Shown here: one piece after another, positions 1 to 6,821 of the stretch | Layout of the letters: the number at the start of each line of letters is the position of its first letter | Position numbering within the stretch: the first letter of the stretch is position 1 | NCBI GenBank assembly: GCA_964594665.1 | Contig: CAZQNY010000003.1 | Span: forward strand, 1-64,000 | Direction of reading: 5' to 3' | From: BM520 sp964594665 | Lineage (GTDB): Bacteria; Bacteroidota; Bacteroidia; Bacteroidales; BM520 | Length of the DNA: 64,000 nucleotides | Notes under the pieces: generated by a model | The model's input: the letters and a program-made list of their open reading frames with translations, nothing else | Databases searched by the model: none | Told to the model about the DNA's origin: nothing | Translations under genes and position numbers: made by a program

Positions 1-283
1 ATACACCGGCATATTGGAAATTCTTAAATGGTTTAATCCTTAATGGTTCCTGAAAAATGAGATTGCTTCATCATTATTTAATTCCGCTTCGCTGCACTTT
101 TTATTGCAACGCAGAGTAACGCGATGTTTTCGCTGTGTTCCGATGAGTTTTTTCCTGAATTCCGCTCTGCTTTTTTAAGAATAACGGTAAGTGCCTTATA
201 TTTAGTTGGTTATTAAAATTATACTTTTATTTTGGGTGTCCCAGGGCGGAAAACAGGACGGTAACCATGAACCTGAACGGATT
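1..283. other. Intergenic stretch at window edge
   Basis: No convincing gene is visible on either strand. It lies downstream of the minus-strand M14 peptidase. I could not find a clear hairpin plus T-tract terminator for that gene here. A neighbouring gene outside the window may extend to this edge, but nothing in frame supports it. Confidence 0.4.
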
Positions 284-2035
284 TTAATAGATTTTCCCGA
301 CAGGATAGACCATATACTTTGGATCTCCCCATGGGGTTTGATGATAAAACCAGTTCATCACACCCCATTGGTTTTTTAACCAGTCGGGGTTTTCCTTCAC
401 TTTTTTATCAAAAGCAGCTTTGATATCAGGATTTTCTTCCAGCATTTTTTTGGCCATGGGCTCCATAACATAGGTTTCAGAATATTCTTTCTGTTCAAAA
501 ACAGAATTGAAAAACCCCCATGATAAATAGGAATCCGATGCTTTGGGCTCCAGAATATGCGCAATGGCTCTTGCAGCCTGCTGGTTGGTGTGAATAAGAA
601 TACTCCCTGCGGGATAGACTCTTTTCTCAGTGATTTCTTCCATGTCGTATCGCTGTAACTGCATATGATTTTCATATGGCCGGTTGCTCCACTGAGGATT
701 GCTGAATCGATAACTTGTCACTTCGTATTCTGTATCCTCTCTGATAACATTATATGCAATGCCATGAGCCTGTATCCGCTCAATAATCTCAGTCCATTCA
801 ACGGGTATAATATATGCATTGGGCAGCTTGACAGTTTCTGCAATAATTGGCTTTTCGAACATGGGCAGCTGAAAGGTTACGGGTTTCGTGCTGTCGTATT
901 TGTACCAAACGCCACTGGTGATATCGCTGTTATGCATGGTGTATTCCACGCCCAGAAAATCAACCATGGTGCTGTCGTTCATATTGGTGTTGAATTTTAC
1001 AGGCAGTGGCTGTTTTGCAATATCTCCTGAAATACAGTGTTGATCAGCTTTTTGAATGGCTTTAACGAGGTTTGATTTTTCTTTTTGGAGAATTTGCATC
1101 GTCTCCAGCACCATATGGTACGTGGATTCTACACGGGGCTTGTAAGGTTTTAGCATATGCGTTTCGATAAGCAGCCCCGGGCGGTTGCGAATGGCGGTAT
1201 AACCCTGTGATAACATTGGCGGCGATGCGTGGCTGTAGAGTCCGCTTTTGGGGTTGTGCCATTGTCTGAAACTGACATACCTGAAAATGGGGAAGTTCTT
1301 CGCGAACATCTTTTCAGTGATTTCCGGTTCGTAGGTATTTTTAACCCATCTGGTGATATCTTTGTCCATGTTGCCAAAGGTTTCCAGGGCATACGTAATG
1401 ACGTACTGGTAGTCGGCACCGTCGGTTGTATGGCAGTCGATAAAGAATTCCGGCAGCCATTGGTTATACAATTGCAGCCAGGCTTTCATTTCTGGTGCGT
1501 CGGCTTTGAGGAAATCGCGGTTTAGGTTGTAATTTTGAGCCGTAACCCGCCACCCCATCTCTTTCGGGCCGTTTTGGTTGATCCTGTTGTACGGACTAAA
1601 CCGCTCATGACCATCAACGTTAAAAATTGGTATGACCATCAACGATACGTCATCCAGCAACTCTTCCTGTTCACCATAGATGGCAAAATCACGCAATAGC
1701 ATAAGCATGGCATCTTTTCCTTCCGACTCGCCGGGGTGGATGCAGCATTCCACCATAAGGATTATCCTGCCCTTTTCACGAATCTCTTCAGGAGATATTA
1801 ATCCGTCTTTATCAAGTATAACCAAAGGCAAATTTCTTCCCTGTGGACTGACTCCAAAAGTAGTGTAGTGTATCATATTACTCCCCATATCAAGTAGTTT
1901 GCAGTATTCTATGGTTGCATCGTAACGGGGCGTTTTAAGAAAACCCGAAGCTTCGTAGTAGGTTGTCCAGTTGGTTTGGGCTTGCAGTGTGCCAAATGTA
2001 AAGATGGCCACAAGAAGGAAAAGTGCTCTTTTCAT
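284..2035 (-). CDS. Secreted M14-family zinc carboxypeptidase
   Basis: Predicted exported metallopeptidase of family M14, which removes C-terminal residues from peptides. The first 20 residues (MKRALFLLVAIFTFGTLQAQ) form a signal peptide ending in A-Q. Counting from this start, the zinc motif HPGE supplies H100 and E103, the third ligand is H202 in DCHT, R173 in NRDF matches the substrate carboxylate arginine, and E291 in LIETH fits the catalytic glutamate, so the active site looks complete. The start at 2035 is preferred over an upstream in-frame ATG at 2071, because the signal peptide begins here and a TAnnTTTG promoter lies between the two. It is divergent from the DUF4268 gene. The C-terminal half (after about 330) has no domain I recognise. 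Substrate unknown; a role in peptide scavenging is inferred. Confidence 0.88.
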   Translation of the reverse strand: MKRALFLLVAIFTFGTLQAQTNWTTYYEASGFLKTPRYDATIEYCKLLDMGSNMIHYTTFGVSPQGRNLPLVILDKDGLISPEEIREKGRIILMVECCIHPGESEGKDAMLMLLRDFAIYGEQEELLDDVSLMVIPIFNVDGHERFSPYNRINQNGPKEMGWRVTAQNYNLNRDFLKADAPEMKAWLQLYNQWLPEFFIDCHTTDGADYQYVITYALETFGNMDKDITRWVKNTYEPEITEKMFAKNFPIFRYVSFRQWHNPKSGLYSHASPPMLSQGYTAIRNRPGLLIETHMLKPYKPRVESTYHMVLETMQILQKEKSNLVKAIQKADQHCISGDIAKQPLPVKFNTNMNDSTMVDFLGVEYTMHNSDITSGVWYKYDSTKPVTFQLPMFEKPIIAETVKLPNAYIIPVEWTEIIERIQAHGIAYNVIREDTEYEVTSYRFSNPQWSNRPYENHMQLQRYDMEEITEKRVYPAGSILIHTNQQAARAIAHILEPKASDSYLSWGFFNSVFEQKEYSETYVMEPMAKKMLEENPDIKAAFDKKVKENPDWLKNQWGVMNWFYHQTPWGDPKYMVYPVGKIY

Positions 2036-2055
2036 ATCTTTTTGATTTATAAAAA

Positions 2056-2085
2056 CAAAGTTAGTTACCATGCGCTGAAAACAAA
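2056..2085 (-). promoter_or_regulatory. Promoter of M14 peptidase gene
   Basis: On the minus strand a TTTG (2085-2082), 18 nt, then TAACTTTG (2063-2056) match the Bacteroidota -33/-7 consensus. The predicted start of transcription is near 2051, giving a leader of about 16 nt before the ATG at 2035. Confidence 0.6.
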
Positions 2086-2097
2086 ACGCTCTTTTTC

Positions 2098-2105
2098 TAT
2101 TTTTG
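2098..2105 (+). promoter_or_regulatory. -7 box (TATTTTTG) 4 nt before ATG
   Basis: TATTTTTG fits TAnnTTTG and is followed by 4 nt and then the ATG at 2110. With the usual box-to-start distance, transcription would begin at the A of the start codon, so the DUF4268 mRNA is predicted to be leaderless. No clear -33 element is visible. Confidence 0.5.
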
Positions 2106-2109
2106 TAAC

Positions 2110-2574
2110 ATGTTTACCAAAGAAGAGGAAAAAAAACTCCGGGTGGAGTTCTGGTCGCAGTTTGAGGACTATTGCCGCCACCGGGGACGTAAAAGAAAAT
2201 GGATGATGCAGGACACAGGAATAAAACCTGTGAACCTCAAGTTTGATGTAGACCGTGAAAGAGCGCTCGTAGGTGTGGATATTGTCAGCCGTGACCTTGA
2301 GCGCCGGATTTACTATTATGAGAAATTCGAAAGCCTGAAAACCATGGTTGCCGGTGTATTGGGTGAGGACGTGATCTGGGACCTGGAATATTCTGTGGCT
2401 CCGGGAAAGGAAATCGCCAGAATTTATACGGTTCTTCCTGATGTTGATATCTATCAGAAGAAGACCTGGGAAAGGATCTGGGGATTTTTTTATGAAAAAA
2501 TGACTGCCCTGGAGGACCTTTATGTAGAATTTAAGGACTTTATTCGCCTTGCTCCTGAATACGGCACCAATTAA
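2110..2574 (+). CDS. DUF4268 domain protein
   Basis: A 154-residue soluble protein that resembles DUF4268, a family common in Bacteroidota and sometimes found as the C-terminal part of larger nuclease-like or restriction-associated proteins. Here the domain stands alone and fills the whole chain. It is rich in aromatic and charged residues (for example WKFW-type spacing, KTWERIWGFFYEKM near 120-133), with no signal peptide or membrane segment. The stop is followed after 30 nt by the methyltransferase gene on the same strand, so the two may be co-transcribed. No catalytic residues are recognised and the function is unknown. A 170-aa reading frame on the opposite strand is a shadow of this gene. 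Confidence 0.75.
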   Translation: MFTKEEEKKLRVEFWSQFEDYCRHRGRKRKWMMQDTGIKPVNLKFDVDRERALVGVDIVSRDLERRIYYYEKFESLKTMVAGVLGEDVIWDLEYSVAPGKEIARIYTVLPDVDIYQKKTWERIWGFFYEKMTALEDLYVEFKDFIRLAPEYGTN

Positions 2575-2604
2575 CAAAACAGTTACTTTTTGGTTTTAAT
2601 CTTT

Positions 2605-3210
2605 ATGGAAAAAAAAGAATTTGCACACATGTGGGATCAGGTGTATGACACAGAAGAGTTTAAATACGGAACAGAGCCGAATGTGTTCTTTGCGGAGAAT
2701 ATAAAGCTTTTTCCTCCGGGAAAGATACTCTTCCCTGCTGAGGGGGAAGGGCGTAATGCCGTATTTGCTGCTCAGCAAGGATGGGATGTCACTGCTTTTG
2801 ATCAGAGTATTATTGCACAACAAAAAGCTCTTTCACTGGCCAGGGAAAAGGGTGTTGAAATTGAATATCTACATGGTGGGTTTGAAGAAATGCCTTTCCA
2901 CGAAGCAAGTTTCGATTGTGTTGTTTTGATATTTGCCCACTTTCAGGCTCACCGTGAACTCTATCATCAGATTGTTTCATACTGGCTGAAACCCGGCGGA
3001 ATTGTTCTTCTGGAAGGATTTTCAAAAGCGCAAAAAGGAAAAACATCCGGTGGGCCAAAGAATCCTGAATTGCTGTTTTCCGAAGAGGAACTGCGGAGTG
3101 ATTTTCAAGCATTGGCAAAAATGAAAATTGCAGAAACAACTATCGATTTAAACGAAGGGCGCTTGCATAACGGGAAAGCCGAGGTTATCCGAATGATCGG
3201 GGTGAAGTAA
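2605..3210 (+). CDS. Class I SAM-dependent methyltransferase
   Basis: Predicted cytoplasmic methyltransferase of about 201 residues with a Rossmann fold. The SAM-binding motif I is visible as PAEGEGRNAVFAA, followed by an acidic residue at the end of strand 2 (VTAFDQS), and a motif IV region around FDCVVLIFAHF. The overall pattern resembles the small TehB-like/tellurite-resistance methyltransferases, which act on small molecules, but the substrate cannot be read from sequence. The start at 2605 (MEKKEF) is chosen over an in-frame ATG 5 codons upstream because family members begin close to the MWDQVY-type sequence. It follows the DUF4268 gene on the same strand and converges on the EFR1-type gene, with a long palindrome between them. 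Confidence 0.85.
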   Translation: MEKKEFAHMWDQVYDTEEFKYGTEPNVFFAENIKLFPPGKILFPAEGEGRNAVFAAQQGWDVTAFDQSIIAQQKALSLAREKGVEIEYLHGGFEEMPFHEASFDCVVLIFAHFQAHRELYHQIVSYWLKPGGIVLLEGFSKAQKGKTSGGPKNPELLFSEEELRSDFQALAKMKIAETTIDLNEGRLHNGKAEVIRMIGVK

Positions 3211-3269
3211 CGACTTTTTTATTTAAGAAAGTCAATATAGTTTTCCGGTGTTATTGTGTTGATATATAT

Positions 3270-3317
3270 GTCGATCGTAATCGCCAAATATCCGGATATT
3301 TGGCGATTATAATCGAC
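3270..3317. repeat. 48-bp near-perfect palindrome between convergent genes
   Basis: The left arm 3270-3293 and the right arm 3294-3317 are reverse complements at 22 of 24 positions with no loop; the centre is TCCGGA. It lies between the methyltransferase (plus) and the EFR1-type gene (minus), both of which are transcribed toward it. It may act as a bidirectional terminator or an mRNA 3' end stabiliser, but neither side has a clean T-tract. Confidence 0.7.
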
Positions 3318-3328
3318 AAAATTATCCT

Positions 3329-4114
3329 TTAAAGAAATAATTCCGGTTCTTTTCGATCGCTGCAGAAATTATGGAGCTTCTCACGCGAGGCAACAAAAAA
3401 CGGATTTGTAGCGGTGCGGGCATGTTGAGGGCACATTTTTACGCAGGCGCAGCAATAAATGCAGGTTTTTTGATCGGTGATAACGCTGCCATTGATGTGA
3501 ATTGCATTTACAGGGCATACATTGGCGCATAATCCGCACCCGGAGCACTTTTCAGTGATCGTTTCCGGCATAACATCCTGAAATGCAGGGATCTCTTTGT
3601 ATGGATTGTTTCCGGGAACATTCAGTGAAAGCGAATAATTTTCTCTGTTTTGTAGTTTTTGCTGGATTTTTTCCCCAAATGCCTCTGCCTCGGCAAGATC
3701 CCTGGAGTCTGGCCGGTGAGGAGCTATAGGATAAGCGTCGTTCGAAAAGGAGTGCTCTCCAACAAATGCTGCGGCGGCAATTACCTGAAATCCCTGCTCC
3801 TCAGCCAGAGTCTTCAGTTCCAGAAGTGCATCGTCGTAGTGTCTGTTGCCAAAAACAACGATTACAATAGCAGGGTTTTCGTTGCCATGTATCTTTTGTA
3901 TCCTCTCTTTTGCCACTACCGGGATTCGTCCGTAATATACCGGAGAGGCAATGATTACCGGTTCGTTATCAATGGAATACTCAATTGCATTTACAGGTTG
4001 TGTCAGGTCGTGGTGTATGGCCGTATCCGCAATGCTATTGGCTACTGCTTTGCTAATAATTGAAGTACTTTTTGTGGGAGAAAAAAAGAATGATTGGATT
4101 GTTTTGATTTTCAT
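3329..4114 (-). CDS. EFR1-type ferredoxin/flavodoxin-fold protein
   Basis: Predicted electron-transfer protein of 261 residues. The N-terminal part (about 1-160) is flavodoxin-like, with a phosphate-binding region FFSPTKSTS near residues 10-18 and SPVYYGRIP near 57-65. The C-terminal part carries two 4Fe-4S motifs: CSGCGLCANVCP and CIYCCACVKMCP, each with the full CxxCxxCxxxCP spacing. This arrangement is that of EFR1-family ferrodoxins, common in anaerobes. The physiological partner is unknown. Its -7 box ends 4 nt before the ATG, which predicts a leaderless transcript. It lies downstream of, and in the same direction as, the blaI-blaR1 operon but is separated from it by a hairpin terminator. 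Confidence 0.88.
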   Translation of the reverse strand: MKIKTIQSFFFSPTKSTSIISKAVANSIADTAIHHDLTQPVNAIEYSIDNEPVIIASPVYYGRIPVVAKERIQKIHGNENPAIVIVVFGNRHYDDALLELKTLAEEQGFQVIAAAAFVGEHSFSNDAYPIAPHRPDSRDLAEAEAFGEKIQQKLQNRENYSLSLNVPGNNPYKEIPAFQDVMPETITEKCSGCGLCANVCPVNAIHINGSVITDQKTCIYCCACVKMCPQHARTATNPFFVASREKLHNFCSDRKEPELFL

Positions 4115-4118
4115 GGCG

Positions 4119-4126
4119 CAAAAATA
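4119..4126 (-). promoter_or_regulatory. -7 box (TATTTTTG) 4 nt before ATG
   Basis: On the minus strand TATTTTTG (4126-4119) is followed by 4 nt and the ATG at 4114, the same geometry as the DUF4268 and marR genes. No clear -33 element is seen. Confidence 0.45.
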
Positions 4127-4192
4127 CCCTGAAAAAACAATTATTCCAGTTTATGGGTCATTTATCTGAATTAAAAATCAACAGAAAGAGAG

Positions 4193-4221
4193 GACACCGG
4201 ACTCAGGCAGTATCCGGTGTC
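4193..4221 (-). terminator. Hairpin terminator after blaR1
   Basis: GACACCGGA (4193-4201) and TCCGGTGTC (4213-4221) form a 9-bp perfect stem with an 11-nt loop. Read on the minus strand it is followed by a pyrimidine-rich CTCTCTTTC, so the T-tract is imperfect. It lies 19 nt after the blaR1 stop. Confidence 0.6.
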
Positions 4222-4239
4222 TTCAAAATACATTTGGTA

Positions 4240-5559
4240 TTACTTTAATTTGAATTGCAGCGGCATGTTAAACCTTACGCGAACAGCTTCTCCATTGGTC
4301 TTTCCCGGAGTCCAGGGAGGCATTAATTCTATTACCCGCATTGCTTCCTGATCAATGGATGGATGTACACCTTTCAGAATATTAATATTTGAAATATCTC
4401 CACTCTTTTCAACGATAAAGGTAACGTATACTGTTCCTGATATGGAATCTTTTCGGGCTTCTTCGGGATATTTTAAATTTTCAACCAGGAATTTAATCCT
4501 CTCTGATTCTCCTCCGGGGAAATAGGGCTGTTCTTCAACAACCAGCCATACACCGGGTTCTTTTTTTGATTCTGTCGGTTTAACAGGCTTATTTGATCTG
4601 ATAACTTCCCCGTTTTTTACTGTATATGACGGTGGTGGAGGGGGAGGAACGTCCTGAGTGCTTGTTTTAACCTCTTTCTCTCCTGTTTTTGTTGTTTGTG
4701 CATTTACCTGGGTTGTCCCAAGGAAGAATACCAGTAATGCTGTCACAGGAATCCATGTGAAATAGTAAATCCCTGCATATTTTTTTGTCGGTTTTTGTAA
4801 CATCATTTTAAGTCTCCTTTTTAATGGTGAATAACTGAAGTGATTTGCCATGCCAATTTGTTGGGGACGAAGCGTTTCTGAGTATAAAAGCCTCAGATAG
4901 TGTGACCGGTCAGTGTGCTGCACCGTCTCCATATCAGCCTGGTATTCATGAATATTCTTTAATGATCTTTGGAATAAATATACTGCCGGATGAATCCAGA
5001 ATAATAGCCGGATTATCTCCATAAGAATATTATCTAAATAGTGATGGTGATGAATATGCTGAAGCTCATGCGTAATGATAATCTGCATATCCTCTTCACT
5101 GTGGTTCTCTTTATTTATAAATAGGTATTTAAACAGTGAAAATGGCGAACTTTCCTGATTTGTATAAACCATGGTGTAATCATCATGCTTAACATATTTT
5201 GCATTTCTGTTTTTGATAAATACTGCGGCAATCTTTCCCAAATCAATTAATAATAATAGTGCTGAGATAGAGAAATAGGCCGTTAAAACGATCGAGAAAA
5301 CAGAATACCCGGAGGAGTCAACGACATTGTTGCCCGGGGTAATAATGACTTCCTGAAGCTGTAGTATGCCTTGTCCTCCTGATGCTGCGGATACATTAAT
5401 GTTTATAAATGGTAAACAAACAGATATTATTAATGACGCAACAAGTATTGCGCGGTTTGTCTTGTGAAAGGTGTTTTTTCTTCCAATAAAAATAAATGGC
5501 AGATAGAGAATTGCCAGTGCAATGGATGCTTCGTAAAGGTAATTTGTTAAAGCTGTCAT
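4240..5559 (-). CDS. BlaR1-type M56 membrane peptidase with TonB C-terminal domain
   Basis: Membrane sensor protease of 439 residues. N-terminal transmembrane segments (about 8-26, 35-52, 88-106), then the M56 zinc protease motif HELQH at 164-168 with a following histidine-rich run, and another membrane segment near 270-288. After a proline-rich spacer (about 300-325) the chain ends in a TonB C-terminal domain, roughly 345-439, with the pattern YPEEAR...GTVYVTFIV...G. In known BlaR1/MecR1 proteins the protease cleaves the paired BlaI repressor on a signal; Bacteroidota often replace the penicillin-binding sensor by other C-terminal domains, as here. No beta-lactam-binding SxxK domain is visible, so a beta-lactam signal should not be assumed. 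The gene is 2 nt downstream of blaI and co-transcribed with it. Confidence 0.88.
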   Translation of the reverse strand: MTALTNYLYEASIALAILYLPFIFIGRKNTFHKTNRAILVASLIISVCLPFININVSAASGGQGILQLQEVIITPGNNVVDSSGYSVFSIVLTAYFSISALLLLIDLGKIAAVFIKNRNAKYVKHDDYTMVYTNQESSPFSLFKYLFINKENHSEEDMQIIITHELQHIHHHHYLDNILMEIIRLLFWIHPAVYLFQRSLKNIHEYQADMETVQHTDRSHYLRLLYSETLRPQQIGMANHFSYSPLKRRLKMMLQKPTKKYAGIYYFTWIPVTALLVFFLGTTQVNAQTTKTGEKEVKTSTQDVPPPPPPSYTVKNGEVIRSNKPVKPTESKKEPGVWLVVEEQPYFPGGESERIKFLVENLKYPEEARKDSISGTVYVTFIVEKSGDISNINILKGVHPSIDQEAMRVIELMPPWTPGKTNGEAVRVRFNMPLQFKLK

Positions 5560-5561
5560 AA

Positions 5562-5939
5562 CTACTCCTTTCCTTTCTCTTGAATACTTTTTTCAATGAG
5601 TTCCCGAAGCTCCTCCATCTCTTGTACACTGAGATCTTCAGATTGTGTAAATGCGGATGTCAGCTCGGCAAAAGAGCCTTTGAAATATCTCGATAAGAAA
5701 CTCTTAAAGAAACGCTTAGAGTACTCTTCCTTTTCGACGATTGGAAAGTAAATGTGTGTCCTTCCGATAGCTTTATGTGAGATAAATCCTTTTGTCTCCA
5801 AAATTCTTACAATGGTAGAGACAGTATTATAAGCTGGCTTGGGTTCGTCAATTCTGCTAATAATGTCATGTACTACACCCTCTTTAATCTCCCACATGAT
5901 CTGCATGATCTGTTCTTCTGCTTTTGTTAACTCTTTCAT
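5562..5939 (-). CDS. BlaI/MecI/CopY-family repressor
   Basis: A 125-residue winged-helix repressor. It begins with the family pattern TKAEEQIMQIMWEIKEG and continues with PAYNTVSTIVRILETKGFI-type recognition-helix and wing sequence near 33-55. The C-terminal part (70-125) should form the dimerisation helices and the cleavage site used by the partner M56 protease. It is the first gene of a two-gene operon with the downstream M56-TonB gene. Two inverted repeats of the form AACTA-N6-TAGTT lie in its promoter and leader, which points to autorepression. No beta-lactamase or other classical target is next to it, so its wider regulon is unknown. Confidence 0.92.
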   Translation of the reverse strand: MKELTKAEEQIMQIMWEIKEGVVHDIISRIDEPKPAYNTVSTIVRILETKGFISHKAIGRTHIYFPIVEKEEYSKRFFKSFLSRYFKGSFAELTSAFTQSEDLSVQEMEELRELIEKSIQEKGKE

Positions 5940-5973
5940 ATGATTATCCTGTTTTTGTTGTCTTTAGTTATAA

Positions 5974-5989
5974 AACTACAAATTTAGTT
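5974..5989. promoter_or_regulatory. Predicted BlaI operator 2 (leader)
   Basis: AACTA (5974-5978), 6 nt, TAGTT (5985-5989). It has the same half-sites and spacing as the promoter operator and lies in the predicted blaI leader. A further TAGTT at 5965-5969 adds a third half-site. Confidence 0.55.
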
Positions 5990-6021
5990 ATTTATTGTAA
6001 AAAAAGAGAACAACTACCCCA

Positions 6022-6052
6022 CAAAGATATAACTAAAATTATAGTTATGCAA
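6022..6052 (-). promoter_or_regulatory. blaI promoter
   Basis: Minus strand TTG (6052-6050), 20 nt, TATCTTTG (6029-6022). The predicted start is near 6017, leaving a leader of about 78 nt. The spacer is almost entirely filled by a BlaI-type inverted repeat. Confidence 0.6.
6029..6048. promoter_or_regulatory. Predicted BlaI operator 1 (promoter spacer)
   Basis: ATAACTA (6029-6035), 6 nt, TAGTTAT (6042-6048) is a perfect 7-bp inverted repeat. It fits between the -33 and -7 boxes, so a bound repressor would block polymerase. Confidence 0.65.
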
Positions 6053-6054
6053 GT

Positions 6055-6086
6055 AAAAAAGAGCCGGGAAACGAATAATTCCCGGC
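6055..6086 (-). terminator. Rho-independent terminator after FKBP gene
   Basis: GCCGGGAA (6063-6070) pairs with TTCCCGGC (6079-6086); on the minus strand the stem is followed by TC and then six T (6060-6055). It lies 10 nt past the FKBP stop. Confidence 0.85.
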
Positions 6087-6096
6087 AAAAAGATTT

Positions 6097-6681
6097 CTAA
6101 CCTATGCTAATAAGTTCAATATCAAATACTAAAGGTGTGTGAGGGGGGATTGCATTTCCTGCGCCTCTTTCACCGTAAGCAAGTTCTGAAGGGATGAAAA
6201 CACGCCATTTTGAACCTACAGCCATCAGAGTCAGGGCTTCCTGCCAACCCGGGATAACACCATTTACCGGAAATGATGCGGGCTCACCGCGTTGCATGGA
6301 GCTGTCAAAAACGCTGCCGTCCAATAAAGTACCATGATAATGTACCGTAACTTTATCTGTAGGAGCAGGTTTTTCACCTTTACCATCTGTGATTATTTCA
6401 TACTGAAGACCACTTTCGGTGGTTGTTACTTGTTCTCTTTTACCATTTTTTTCGAAGAAAGCCTTTTGTCCTTCAATTTGCTCGGCAGCTTTTTTTGCCT
6501 GCAGGTCCTGGAAATAGTTGTTTACGATTTCATTAACTTTTTCAGCAGGGATCGCCAGATCATTACCTGAAAGCACATCATTCATGGCTTGTGCAAAATC
6601 TTCCACACTATTTACTTCAAAACCCTGGTCTTTGAGATTCAGCCCCACGCTAACACCGAGACTATAGCTTAATTCATTCAT
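6097..6681 (-). CDS. FKBP-type peptidyl-prolyl cis-trans isomerase
   Basis: A 194-residue isomerase that catalyses cis-trans rotation of X-Pro bonds and assists folding. An N-terminal dimerisation-type FKBP_N region (about 1-80, SYSLGVSVGLNLK and a helical QDLQAKKAAEQ segment) is followed by a full FKBP catalytic domain (about 95-193) with VTVHYHGTLLDGSVFDSS, VIPGWQEAL and the terminal AYGERGAGNAIPP motif. This is the FkpA/Mip layout, but no signal peptide is visible from this start, so it is probably cytoplasmic unless the start is wrong. It is a single-gene unit with its own -7 box upstream and a strong terminator downstream. Confidence 0.92.
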   Translation of the reverse strand: MNELSYSLGVSVGLNLKDQGFEVNSVEDFAQAMNDVLSGNDLAIPAEKVNEIVNNYFQDLQAKKAAEQIEGQKAFFEKNGKREQVTTTESGLQYEIITDGKGEKPAPTDKVTVHYHGTLLDGSVFDSSMQRGEPASFPVNGVIPGWQEALTLMAVGSKWRVFIPSELAYGERGAGNAIPPHTPLVFDIELISIG

Positions 6682-6712
6682 TCTTATTATTTTTCAATGA
6701 TTTATAAAGCGG

Positions 6713-6730
6713 CAAAGGTACATATTTTTG
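6713..6730. promoter_or_regulatory. Back-to-back divergent -7 boxes
   Basis: TACCTTTG on the minus strand (6720-6713) serves the FKBP gene and TATTTTTG on the plus strand (6723-6730) would serve the nucleoside kinase. Both match TAnnTTTG and they are only 2 bp apart. Neither has a clear -33 partner. Confidence 0.45.
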
Positions 6731-6821
6731 TAAGGTATCATCTGGTGAGATGTGATTTTTGAAAAATCCATCGTTAATCAATAGAAATAGTGTATTTTTA
6801 TTTCATAAAGAAATGATAAAT

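Noticed and set aside
2065..2577. 170-aa minus-strand frame opposite the DUF4268 gene
   Set aside because: Lies fully antisense to a gene with a recognised domain and promoter; sequence has no family pattern.
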